Source: Methanomassiliicoccaceae archaeon UBA404 (GTDB taxonomy: Archaea > Thermoplasmatota > Thermoplasmata > Methanomassiliicoccales > Methanomethylophilaceae). From it: a DNA stretch of 27,469 bases. Numbering within the stretch: the first letter of the stretch is position 1; the number at the start of each line of letters is the position of its first letter. Position numbers and translations under genes: made by a program. The stretch is taken from assembly GCA_002498605.1 (NCBI GenBank), contig DAHY01000001.1:1-27469 (forward strand), in the 5' to 3' direction. Shown here in pieces: positions 14,963 through 22,374 of this stretch. The notes below the pieces were generated by a model. That model was not told the DNA's origin, made no database searches, and saw nothing but the letters and a program-made list of their open reading frames with translations.

Positions 14963-15018
14963 GCCGGGTGAAGATAATCATATGCTGATTCGTGATGAGC
15001 CCTATGAGTGCTGACGGC
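14963..15018 (+). ncRNA. Candidate C/D box guide sRNA
   Basis: All parts of an archaeal C/D box sRNA occur in order. These are a 5' stem GCCG (14963-14966), one spacer nt, box C GTGAAGA (14968-14974), a 10-nt guide, box D' CTGA (14985-14988), and a 3-nt gap. Then come box C' GTGATGA (14992-14998), a 12-nt guide, box D CTGA (15011-15014) and the 3' stem CGGC (15015-15018), complementary to the first. The geometry fits a kink-turn for L7Ae; only the fifth base of box C departs from RUGAUGA. A TATA-like ATTATACA (14930-14937) is centred 26 bp before about 14959. By the N+5 rule, targets would contain CACUCAUAGGGC (the fifth nt, C, methylated) and CAUAUGAUUA (the fifth nt, U). I could not identify the target RNA. 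It ends 3 bp before the stop codon of the convergent hjc gene. Confidence 0.65.
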
Positions 15019-15021
15019 GCC

Positions 15022-15555
15022 TCAGTCACTGCCTCTGGATACGTGCATATACGAAATGAAATCGCTGAGTTTCATCCCGTCTTCCCATCTCATGATATAG
15101 TTTCCGTTGGATGATGTTTCTATTTCCGGAATCCGCCGTTTCAGTAATTTGTTCAGACCTCTGAATTCATCGTCCGACGGAATTGTGAAAACTCTCCACG
15201 GGTCCCCCCTTACTCTTTTGAGACGGAAAGCGTATATGGGTACCAGATTGGATTTCTGACAGTCGGAAAGCATCTGCGATGCCTGTTCTCCCAATCTGGG
15301 ATTACGGCTGAAATGCAAAGTATCGCTGTTTGAACTTTTCACTTCAATGGGAAAAGAGAAGTCCCATCTCAATGCCACAAGGTCAACTCCGAGAGATCCC
15401 GCGGCGCGTATGACAAGGAACGGTTCGTCAATCATGGAACCGTATGCTTCCTTTTCTCCTGCTTCGCAGGTTTTTATTACTCTGGAAATCGCTTTGGATT
15501 CCCCGGATAATAAATTTTTTAATTCTCTTTCGTAAGTACTGCCTTCGGCGGCCAT
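15022..15555 (-). CDS. hjc: Holliday junction resolvase, enlarged Hjc
   Basis: Archaeal Hjc-type endonuclease that cuts four-way junctions during recombination. The catalytic residues align by spacing with Pyrococcus Hjc: Glu9 and Arg10 (STYERELK), Arg50 and Asp58 (VIRAAGSLGVDLVA), Glu71 and Lys73 (FPIEVKSS). The protein is 177 residues against about 120-125 usual. The excess is roughly 25 residues between Glu9 and Arg50 and a longer C-terminus. ATG 15555 is chosen because TTTATAAA (15577-15584) is centred 25 bp upstream, making a leaderless mRNA; an in-frame ATG at 15570 would lie too close to the TATA box. The Hje paralogue is an alternative. Confidence 0.85.
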   Translation of the reverse strand: MAAEGSTYERELKNLLSGESKAISRVIKTCEAGEKEAYGSMIDEPFLVIRAAGSLGVDLVALRWDFSFPIEVKSSNSDTLHFSRNPRLGEQASQMLSDCQKSNLVPIYAFRLKRVRGDPWRVFTIPSDDEFRGLNKLLKRRIPEIETSSNGNYIMRWEDGMKLSDFISYMHVSRGSD

Positions 15556-15618
15556 GTTAGTAAAATACATAAGAGGTTTATAAATCGGACCCAGGGTTGA
15601 CCGAAACGGCCGAAAGTG

Positions 15619-16923
15619 TCAGGGGGACAATCTCGTAACGTCTCTGGGGAACAGGATAGCCTCTCTTATGTTGGGAAGATCCAACATTTTCACAAGAAGA
15701 CGTTCCGTGCCTATGCCCCAGCCTCCGTGGGAAGGCATTCCGTATCTGAAGGCTTCCAGATAGAATTCCAAATCCTCGGGGTTAAGACCTTTCTTTTCAA
15801 TTCTTGAAATCAATTTGTCGATGCGGTGCTCTCTCTGTCCGCCGGATGAAATTTCCTGGCCTTTGTAGTCCAAATCGAAAGAATAGGAGTAAGGTGTGCC
15901 GTCTTTTTCCATTATGTAGAAGGGTTTCTCCTCTTCGGGGTATTCGTATATGAAATACATATCGAATCCTTTTTCTCCCATGTAATCCCCGACAAGTTTT
16001 TCTCCCTCGGTGCCCAGATCTTCCCCGTCTTTGAGGTTCAGACCTTTTCCGCGTACTATGCCGAGGCATTCTTCGTATGTGAGTCTGGGATACGGCAATG
16101 CCGGAACATCGATTTCTTTTCCGAGAATTTCCAATTGTTCCGCGCCTCTTTCTTTCATGCCTTTCAAAACATAATCGATAATGATTTCAACCATTGACAT
16201 AACGTCGTCCTGGGATTCAATCCAGGACATTTCCCCGTCGAAAGAAATGAATTCGGTTACGTGACGGGTGGTGTGCGAGTTTTCGGCACGGAACGCAGGG
16301 GATATTTCAAAAACCCTGTCCAAACCCGAAGACATCAGTATCTGCTTATAGAGCTGAGGACTTTGTGCCAGATAGGCTTCCTTGCCGAAATAATCCACCG
16401 TGAACAAGGTTGCTCCGCCTTCGGCCCCGGAAGAATTTATCTTGGGGGTGGATATTTGCGTGAATCCGTTCTTTCTGCAGGCTTCCGAGATAAGTTCGAA
16501 CATCAGGGATTTCAGTTCGAACACCGCCTTCACGTCGGGTTTTCTCAGATCGATGAATCTGTGGTTAAGACGGGTATCCATCTCCACGTTGACTTTGTCT
16601 ATGACTCCCATGGGAAGAGGAACACCGGCTTCCGATACGATTTCGGCGGCTGTCGGTATCAATTCCAGACCCAGTGCCGTCTGGTTGCTTTCTTTCACTT
16701 CGCCGGTAACCGAAATTGCCGATTCTCTGGAAATGGTGGTAAGTTTGTCAAAAAGTCCGGGTTCGATTTTCTTTTTGGGCATCGTTACCTGAACGGTGCC
16801 GTATCTGTCCCTTAATGTCAGGAATGAGATTCCGCCCAAATTTCTGATATCCTGAACCCAGCCGTTTACGGTTGCGGTTCCGTCTTCCACCCTGATGGTT
16901 TTTGTGTTTCTCGTCGGAGTCAT
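15619..16923 (-). CDS. aspS: Aspartyl-tRNA synthetase, archaeal type
   Basis: Class IIb synthetase, 434 residues, without the bacterial insertion. The N-terminal OB-fold anticodon domain (GWVQDIRNLGGISFLTLRDR, 21-40) leads to the catalytic core. The core has SGAEGGATLF (165-174), motif 2 FRAENSHTTRHVTEF (211-225), ISSGGQREHR and motif 3 GGWGIGTERLLVKML near the end. The discriminating Thermococcus enzyme has Trp right after GWV, where this one has Gln24. That hints at a non-discriminating enzyme that also charges tRNA-Asn; this is inference from memory. The start at 16923 lies about 30 bp from the AT-rich CTTATTAATG. Confidence 0.94.
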   Translation of the reverse strand: MTPTRNTKTIRVEDGTATVNGWVQDIRNLGGISFLTLRDRYGTVQVTMPKKKIEPGLFDKLTTISRESAISVTGEVKESNQTALGLELIPTAAEIVSEAGVPLPMGVIDKVNVEMDTRLNHRFIDLRKPDVKAVFELKSLMFELISEACRKNGFTQISTPKINSSGAEGGATLFTVDYFGKEAYLAQSPQLYKQILMSSGLDRVFEISPAFRAENSHTTRHVTEFISFDGEMSWIESQDDVMSMVEIIIDYVLKGMKERGAEQLEILGKEIDVPALPYPRLTYEECLGIVRGKGLNLKDGEDLGTEGEKLVGDYMGEKGFDMYFIYEYPEEEKPFYIMEKDGTPYSYSFDLDYKGQEISSGGQREHRIDKLISRIEKKGLNPEDLEFYLEAFRYGMPSHGGWGIGTERLLVKMLDLPNIREAILFPRDVTRLSP

Positions 16924-16975
16924 TTAATCCATCCTCTAATCCTCTTATCATTAATAAGTTAAACGCGGAAATACC

Positions 16976-17005
16976 CCGATTTGAAGGTAAGATATTATAA
17001 ATCGG
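16976..17005. promoter_or_regulatory. Inverted repeat around the FBP aldolase/phosphatase TATA box
   Basis: CCGATTT (16976-16982) and AAATCGG (16999-17005) are perfect 7-bp arms with a 16-nt spacer that contains most of the TATA-like ATATTATAAA. It lies about 40 bp upstream of the fbp start. The arrangement suggests a repressor site for a gluconeogenic gene; the regulator is unknown. Confidence 0.4.
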
Positions 17006-17042
17006 AGTAGTTACACGGTTCAGTTTCAAGATGTGCATACCC

Positions 17043-18185
17043 ATGTCAGAAGAAAAAATTACAGTATCAGTCATCAAGGCGGATGTCGGATCGGTCGTCG
17101 GTCACTCCAGGCCTCACCCTTCCATGTTGGACGCCGCCAATGATGTTTTGAAGGACGTTCAGAAGCAGGGAATCATTGAAGATTTCTACGTTACCAGAGT
17201 CGGCGACGATATTAATCTGTTCATGACCCATTATAAAGGGAAAGACAACAAAGATATCCACGGTGCCGCATGGGAATGTTTCCAGAGGGCCACAAAGATT
17301 GCCAAGTCGATGAAGCTTTACGCCGCAGGCCAGGATATCCTTACGGATGCTTTCTCTGGTAACGTCAAAGGCGCAGGACCCGGTTCTGCGGAATTCTCCT
17401 TTGTTGAAAGGAATTCCGAGCCTTTGCTGTTCTTCATGGCGGACAAGACGGAACCTTCCGCATATTCGCCTTTGCTGTCCAGAATATTTTTGGACCCCTT
17501 TACCACAACCGGTCTGGTTATCGACGCAAGAGCCAAGAAAGGATTTGATGTAACCATTCAGGATGTGATGGATCACAAGAAAGTCATCCTGTCTTCGCCC
17601 GAAGAGACGCTCAGTATCCTCAGTCTTCTCGGGGACACGTCCAGATACGCGATTAAGACCATCGAATCCAGAGCCGGAATCGGTCCTGCCTGTGTCGTTT
17701 CCACCGACAAGCTTAATTTCAGCGCAGGAAAATATGTCGGAAAGGACGATCCCGTGTGCGTCTGCCGTGCACAGAGCGGTCTGCCTTCCGTCGGCGAATA
17801 CCTGCAGCCCTTCATGAATCCCACAATCGTTGCGGGATGGATGAGAGGTTCTCACTACGGCGCATTCTATCCCTGTTCCCCCGAAGAGTCGGATCCGACT
17901 TATTTCGACGGACCTCCGAGAATCTGCTGTCTCGGATTCCAGCTCAATAACGGTAAGCTTCAGGGACTCGAACCCATCAACTCCAAGAACGGCGAACACA
18001 TACCCGTTGATTTCTTCAAGAGCAACACATGGGATGTGGCAAGGGAGGAATCCATCAAAGTTTCCAGACTCATGAGGAGCCAGGGACCTTTCATGCCTTC
18101 GATACTCGGACCCGAGGAAATGGAATACACATCCAGACCCGAGGTTCTGAAGTCTCTTACTTCGAGGTTTGAGGACATTGAGTGA
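17043..18185 (+). CDS. fbp: Fructose-1,6-bisphosphate aldolase/phosphatase
   Basis: Bifunctional gluconeogenic enzyme of archaea (FBPA/P) that joins dihydroxyacetone phosphate with glyceraldehyde 3-phosphate and dephosphorylates the product to fructose 6-phosphate. The 380-residue length is normal. Seen are the metal-binding start TVSVIKADVGSVVGH (7-21), RVGDDINLFMTH (52-63), GPGSAEFSFVERNSEP, LDPFTTTGLVID, and GDTSRYAIKTIESR with the aldolase pair Tyr202 and Lys205 (Y-x-x-K). ATG 17043 fits the family start; ATG 17031 in frame adds four residues and cannot be excluded. The gene end overlaps tpiA by 8 bp, coupling two consecutive pathway steps. Confidence 0.94.
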   Translation: MSEEKITVSVIKADVGSVVGHSRPHPSMLDAANDVLKDVQKQGIIEDFYVTRVGDDINLFMTHYKGKDNKDIHGAAWECFQRATKIAKSMKLYAAGQDILTDAFSGNVKGAGPGSAEFSFVERNSEPLLFFMADKTEPSAYSPLLSRIFLDPFTTTGLVIDARAKKGFDVTIQDVMDHKKVILSSPEETLSILSLLGDTSRYAIKTIESRAGIGPACVVSTDKLNFSAGKYVGKDDPVCVCRAQSGLPSVGEYLQPFMNPTIVAGWMRGSHYGAFYPCSPEESDPTYFDGPPRICCLGFQLNNGKLQGLEPINSKNGEHIPVDFFKSNTWDVAREESIKVSRLMRSQGPFMPSILGPEEMEYTSRPEVLKSLTSRFEDIE

Positions 18186-18861
18186 AAAGCTGTTCCGCAA
18201 ACCGGTCATAATAGTGAATTTCAAAGCATACCGCGAGGTCAACGGACCCGGTGCTTTGGAACTCGCCAAAATCTGTGAAAAGGTCTCCGGGGAAGCGGGA
18301 TTGAACATAGCGATATGTCCCCCCACCGTTGACTTAGGGTATGTGGCACGCAATGTGTCCATACCCGTATTTTCCCAGAACGTCAATCCCAGAGCCCCCG
18401 GTTCCGCCACCGGATGGATTACTCCGTCAATGGTGGAAGCCTGCGGTGCGGTGGGTACGCTGATTAACCACACGGAACACAAAATCAAGCCTATGGACAT
18501 TGAGGAATGCATGGAATTGTCCAAAGCATCCAATCTGTACACCGTCATCTGTTCCGACAACGACAAAGTTGCCGCCGAAGTTGCGAAATTAAGGCCGGAC
18601 TTTGTTGCGGTGGAACCTCCCGACCTGATCGGCGGCGACATATCCGTCACAACCGCGAATCCGGGAATCATAGAGAACACCGTTGAAGCCGTAAGGGCGG
18701 TAAACCGTTCTGTGATGATACTCTGCGGAGCCGGCATAAAGAACGGAGACGACGTCAAAGCCGCTCTTGAACTCGGTACCGACGGAGTTCTGTTGGCTTC
18801 CGGCGTTGTCCGTGCCAAAGACCCCGAGGCGGCGGTCAGAGACCTTGTCAAAATGATTTGA
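18178..18861 (+). CDS. tpiA: Triosephosphate isomerase, archaeal short form
   Basis: TIM-barrel enzyme interconverting dihydroxyacetone phosphate and glyceraldehyde 3-phosphate. The 227-residue product matches the short archaeal form. Active-site residues are Asn14 and Lys16 (VNFKAY), His98 in NHTEHK and Glu146 in VAVEPPDLIGG; the phosphate-binding GAGIKNGDDV and LLASGVV follow. No ATG or GTG exists near the conserved start. TTG 18178 is preferred because GAGG (18171-18174) lies just upstream. TTG 18169 is the alternative. Either start is inside the fbp gene, so translation is likely coupled to it and gives balanced supply of both substrates for FBPA/P. Confidence 0.92.
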   Translation: MSEKLFRKPVIIVNFKAYREVNGPGALELAKICEKVSGEAGLNIAICPPTVDLGYVARNVSIPVFSQNVNPRAPGSATGWITPSMVEACGAVGTLINHTEHKIKPMDIEECMELSKASNLYTVICSDNDKVAAEVAKLRPDFVAVEPPDLIGGDISVTTANPGIIENTVEAVRAVNRSVMILCGAGIKNGDDVKAALELGTDGVLLASGVVRAKDPEAAVRDLVKMI

Positions 18862-18917
18862 AGGTTACACTAACTGCCGTACTTTGATTCATTAATCGGT
18901 ACCTGCAACAAGCTCTG

Positions 18918-20960
18918 ATGAAAATCAGAACAATAGCAGCGGCTTTACTGTTGCTGATATGCCCCCTTCTGTGCATTCCCGAATGCTCGGCATCGCCGGG
19001 GCCGGGCTTGCTTATAACGGAAGTGCAACCCGTCGGAACCGAAGGATTCACATTATACAATCCCGGACAGGAGGATTTGAATCTCAAAGGTTTTTACATG
19101 TCGGACGGAGAAGGCAGAGTCTCCTTTACAAAAAATCTGATCATTCCGTCCCGTACCGAAATAACATTTTCTTTTGACATAACGTCAAATCAAACATTTC
19201 TGAACCGTCCCGACGAACCGAACCGGATTGCACTGCAAATCGGAGAAAACGGGATTGTTGCGGACGGTCGGTTCAAGCTCGCCGATGCCGGCGACGATCT
19301 TTATGTTCACGCTCCCGACGGCAGGATATTGGATTCCGTATGCTGGGGGAATGTGACCGCAACGGGATGGATTGACGAACCGTTGCAACGTCCCAGCAAA
19401 GACCGCTATCTTGTACGCTGTTCCCCCATAGACACCGATTCGTCCAAAGACTGGAAGCTTTCCCGTCCCGGAATGACCGATAAAAATTTCGGTACCGTGT
19501 TTGAAGCGGACGTGATACCGTTCGTGTTTCCGGAATCGGAAGGAACCGAAATATTCAGAATACTGGAAGCCGCCGAATACGAGGTTCTGATTTCCATATA
19601 CCAGATTACTTCCGTGAATGTCATTGCTCTTTTGTGCGAACTGGCAGAAAAAGGGGTTGAAGTAACCATACTTCTGGAAGGGTCTCCGTTGGGCGGCAAA
19701 GACACAACCAATCTGGAGCGCACCATGATGAAATCCCTTGTTGATTCCGGAGGCAACGTAAGATTAATCAACGACACAAGGACCGGAGCGTCGGAAGGTA
19801 CCGGTTACCGATTCACATACGTTCATACAAAATATGCAATAATCGACAGATACGCAACAATAATAACTTCCGAAAACTGGACCCAATCGAATCTGAGTCC
19901 GGGAAACGGAAACAGGGGCTGGGGCGCAATAATCAAAAGCGAAGGTTACGCCGAATACATGAGAAAGATATTCCTGAACGATTCCAGTAACATGTACGGG
20001 GACTGTGCGGATCTTTTGAATCTGTATCCCGAACAATCTTCTTATCCCGGCAATCTGACGTACTCCGGCATAAGTTCGGAATACGAAAGTCCGGTAACTT
20101 TCACCGATTGTCTTGTCTATCCCGTTCTTTCCCCCGACAACTCGTACGATACGCTGAAATCGTTCATCGAATCGGCCGAAACCAGGGTTTATGCCGAACA
20201 GATGGACATATCCAACTCTTACATGGGAATCGCTTCCGATTCGCCGGTGTCCTGGATGGTTGACAGAACATACGAAGGAATAGACGGAAGATTACTGTTG
20301 GATTTGACGTTTGACCAAGGGGGAAAAGCCTCCGAAATAGGGTTGATAAACACAACGACTTCGTTGAAAGCGGCCGGCATAACAGGAGGTGAAAATTTTT
20401 CCCTGACCCATAACAAAGGCGTAATCGCAGACAACAGCGTATGGATAGGTTCCGTGAACTGGACGGATACTTCATTTTTCAGAAACAGGGAATCCGCCGT
20501 GATAATACGTTCCGAAGAGGTTTCGAATTTTTTTACGGAATATTTTATGAAAGATTGGAACGATAACGATTCAAATTCAGAATTGACCGCGGAATTATTC
20601 AGAATACCGACAATATCCGAAAACATTCATTGTTTTGAAGCGGATGTGTTTCCAAACGGGAATTACGTTTATAAGTGGGACATCTACGGAGACGGAATTT
20701 TAATCAGAAATTCGGTACTGCCCAAAATCGTATGCGAAAATCTCAATCCCGGCGATTACACGCTGATTGTGGAAATAACCGAAGAATCCACCGGCAAATT
20801 TACGACGGCGCATCTTGCGTACACGATAGAGGAACCGAATAATGAAAGAACTATAATCGATAATCCGGTTACGGTATACCTGATAATAGGAATCATTGCG
20901 GCAGCCGCAATCGTCGCTTATTCGAAATCAAACAAATCAAAGGGAAAAGAGGAATTATAA
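18918..20960 (+). CDS. Surface-anchored phospholipase-D-fold protein with lamin-tail domain
   Basis: Exported 680-residue protein. Residues 1-25 are a signal peptide. Residues 30-145 resemble a lamin-tail domain (LLITEVQPVG, FTLYNPGQEDLNLKGFYMSD, GDDLYVHAPDGRILDSVCWG). Two PLD half-sites follow: HTKYAIID-N9-N (His303, Lys305, Asp310, Asn320) and HNKGVIAD-N5-GSVNW (His498, Lys500, Asp505, Asn514), so both HxK catalytic motifs are intact. Residues 565-640 look like a small beta-sandwich, 650-668 are a transmembrane helix, and a Lys-rich tail ends the chain. The active domains thus face outside. PLD-fold proteins may be phospholipases, nucleases or transferases; the lamin-tail fusion recalls secreted nucleases. 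The ATG lies 26 bp from a weak TATA element. Confidence 0.8.
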   Translation: MKIRTIAAALLLLICPLLCIPECSASPGPGLLITEVQPVGTEGFTLYNPGQEDLNLKGFYMSDGEGRVSFTKNLIIPSRTEITFSFDITSNQTFLNRPDEPNRIALQIGENGIVADGRFKLADAGDDLYVHAPDGRILDSVCWGNVTATGWIDEPLQRPSKDRYLVRCSPIDTDSSKDWKLSRPGMTDKNFGTVFEADVIPFVFPESEGTEIFRILEAAEYEVLISIYQITSVNVIALLCELAEKGVEVTILLEGSPLGGKDTTNLERTMMKSLVDSGGNVRLINDTRTGASEGTGYRFTYVHTKYAIIDRYATIITSENWTQSNLSPGNGNRGWGAIIKSEGYAEYMRKIFLNDSSNMYGDCADLLNLYPEQSSYPGNLTYSGISSEYESPVTFTDCLVYPVLSPDNSYDTLKSFIESAETRVYAEQMDISNSYMGIASDSPVSWMVDRTYEGIDGRLLLDLTFDQGGKASEIGLINTTTSLKAAGITGGENFSLTHNKGVIADNSVWIGSVNWTDTSFFRNRESAVIIRSEEVSNFFTEYFMKDWNDNDSNSELTAELFRIPTISENIHCFEADVFPNGNYVYKWDIYGDGILIRNSVLPKIVCENLNPGDYTLIVEITEESTGKFTTAHLAYTIEEPNNERTIIDNPVTVYLIIGIIAAAAIVAYSKSNKSKGKEEL

Positions 20961-20964
20961 AAAT

Positions 20965-21423
20965 ATGATGCCGTTTTTTATCAGGCCGATGTCAAAAGGG
21001 GACATCCCTTATGTCCATTCATTGGCTTTGGATTCTCTGGATGAATATTATTCCGATGAAATATTCACTTTATTCCTGGAACAATGGCCCGGCGGTCAGT
21101 ACGTGGCCTGCCGTTATGACGGCACGGTAGTGGGTTTCATCTGCGGATCGAATCTGGGACCGGACAGAATCGGAATAGCACTGTTTGCCGTGAACAGAAG
21201 CAGCAGAGGGAAAGGGATAGGTTCCAAATTACTGGCGACTCTCAGACAAAGCGGCACGTTAAGAGGTGCCCTGACGATTCAATTGGAAGTCCGTACGGAA
21301 AACGAATCCGCATTGGATTTCTATAAAAAAAGAGGATTTGTAACGGCGGAAATTCTTCATTCTTACTACAGAAACAACGGAGACGCCATCAGAATGTTGG
21401 GGCTGTGTTCCGTCAATTCTTAA
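20965..21423 (+). CDS. GNAT-family N-acetyltransferase
   Basis: Acetyl-CoA-dependent acetyltransferase of 152 residues. Motif A with the CoA pyrophosphate loop is VNRSSRGKGIGSKLL (76-90; R-G-K-G-I-G at 81-86), and motif B is LEVRTENESALDFYKKRGF (107-125). The pattern is RimI-like, so N-terminal protein acetylation is plausible, but the substrate cannot be assigned. It starts 4 bp after the PLD-protein stop with tandem ATGs (20965 and 20968) and no close ribosome site. It is therefore probably cotranscribed with the gene before it. Confidence 0.8.
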   Translation: MMPFFIRPMSKGDIPYVHSLALDSLDEYYSDEIFTLFLEQWPGGQYVACRYDGTVVGFICGSNLGPDRIGIALFAVNRSSRGKGIGSKLLATLRQSGTLRGALTIQLEVRTENESALDFYKKRGFVTAEILHSYYRNNGDAIRMLGLCSVNS

Positions 21424-21483
21424 ATCATATTCTCGGATTTGTAATAAGATACTTATAAAATCTAGGAATGGCATCTGAGGTCT

Positions 21484-21488
21484 GAGGT
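21484..21488 (+). promoter_or_regulatory. Ribosome site of the peroxiredoxin gene
   Basis: GAGGT lies 7 nt before ATG 21496. CTTATAAAA (21452-21460) is a good TATA box centred about 26 bp upstream of the expected transcript start near 21482. Both support the start that includes the unusual N-terminal extension. Confidence 0.6.
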
Positions 21489-21495
21489 ACAAACA

Positions 21496-22224
21496 ATGCA
21501 TCATAACGACGTAGATTTCGATGATGATGACTTCTGCTTCTGTGATTTTCAGGAGGAGAGGTTCCCTCTCATAGGAGAGGAAGCGCCCGCTTTTGAGGCA
21601 ACTACGACCATGGGAAAGGTTAATTTCCCCGAAGACTACAAAGGAAAATGGGTTATTCTCTTTTCCCACCCTGCGGATTTCACCCCGGTCTGCTCCACCG
21701 AGTTCATGACCTTCGCCTCCATGGCCGAAGATTTCAAGAAACTCAACACGGAACTTATCGGTCTTTCCATCGATTCGATTCACTCGCACATTGCATGGGT
21801 CAGAGATCTTTGCGAAATGGAATGGGGTCCCCACAAGAAAGGGGAAATGATTCCCTTCCCCGTCATTGAAGACGTAAGCATGAATGTTGCAAGCAAATAC
21901 GGAATGGTCCACGATCCGACCACCACATCCGCGGTCCGCGCAACCTTCGTCATAGATGACAAGGGCATAGTCAGAACCATCCTTTACTACCCGGCATCCA
22001 CCGGACGTAACATGGAAGAGATTAAGAGAATCGTTATCGCACTTCAGAAGGCAGACAAGGAAAAGATTGCCACACCCGCCAACTGGTGGCCTGGCGACGA
22101 CGTCATTGTTCCCCCGCCGGGATCCTGCGGTGCGGTTCAGGACCGTCTGAAGGAAGTCGAGAAGAACAAGGACAATCTCTACTCCTACCGCTGGTATCTG
22201 ACTTTCCGCAAAGAAAAGAAGTAA
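21496..22224 (+). CDS. Peroxiredoxin (Prx6/archaeal type) with acidic Cys-containing N-terminal extension
   Basis: Thiol peroxidase that reduces peroxides through a catalytic cysteine. The 242-residue protein has the peroxidatic motif PADFTPVCSTEF (Cys66, Thr63), Arg148, the archaeal extended C-terminal domain ATPANWWPGDDVIVPPP, and Cys211 (GSCGAVQ) as likely resolving cysteine. The first 22 residues are unusual: MHHNDVDFDDDDFCFCDF, rich in Asp with a C-x-C pair (Cys14, Cys16). This could bind a metal or act as an extra redox site. The core begins at FPLIGEEAPAFEA. The start is well supported by GAGGT and a TATA box. It acts in the cytoplasm against oxidative stress in a probable anaerobe. 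Confidence 0.92.
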   Translation: MHHNDVDFDDDDFCFCDFQEERFPLIGEEAPAFEATTTMGKVNFPEDYKGKWVILFSHPADFTPVCSTEFMTFASMAEDFKKLNTELIGLSIDSIHSHIAWVRDLCEMEWGPHKKGEMIPFPVIEDVSMNVASKYGMVHDPTTTSAVRATFVIDDKGIVRTILYYPASTGRNMEEIKRIVIALQKADKEKIATPANWWPGDDVIVPPPGSCGAVQDRLKEVEKNKDNLYSYRWYLTFRKEKK

Positions 22225-22233
22225 AATCATTTC

Positions 22234-22252
22234 AGGGGCGAAAGCCCCTTTT
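22234..22252 (+). terminator. Terminator of the peroxiredoxin gene
   Basis: AGGGGC-GAAA-GCCCCT is a 6-bp stem closed by a GNRA tetraloop and followed by TTTT. It is the clearest intrinsic-terminator shape in the window. Confidence 0.75.
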
Positions 22253-22272
22253 CATTATTTTTAAAATTGTTG

Positions 22273-22299
22273 ATTGAACCGTTCAATACGCCTGCGTAT
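22273..22299. repeat. Two abutting perfect palindromes in the prx/LonB-like intergenic region
   Basis: ATTGAAC-C-GTTCAAT (22273-22287) is followed, overlapping by two bases, by ATACGC-CT-GCGTAT (22286-22299). They lie between the terminators of two convergent genes, so they may be extra terminators, a protein-binding site or nothing functional. Confidence 0.35.
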
Positions 22300-22322
22300 C
22301 GATATAAATCAAAAGTAAATCG

Positions 22323-22356
22323 GTTACGGACAGAACCGGAAGGATCTGCCCGTAAC
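22323..22356 (-). terminator. Terminator of the dnaG operon
   Basis: GTTACGG-A-CAGA and TCTG-C-CCGTAAC form a 12-bp stem with one mismatch around a loop that can close as CC-GGAA-GG. It begins about 20 bp after the LonB-like stop. T-rich sequence flanks it on both strands, so it may act in both directions. Confidence 0.6.
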
Positions 22357-22374
22357 TTTTGAGTTTAATACGTT

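Noticed and set aside
17067..18851. Very long open frame antisense to fbp and tpiA
   Set aside because: It mirrors the codon-position bias of two unmistakable genes on the plus strand and shows no domain, start signal or low-complexity-free core of its own.
22225..22374. Possible frameshifted Lon protease domain after the LonB-like gene
   Set aside because: The minus-strand sequence after 22375 is short, rich in hairpins and ends at the convergent peroxiredoxin gene. No Lon protease signature is found in any frame.
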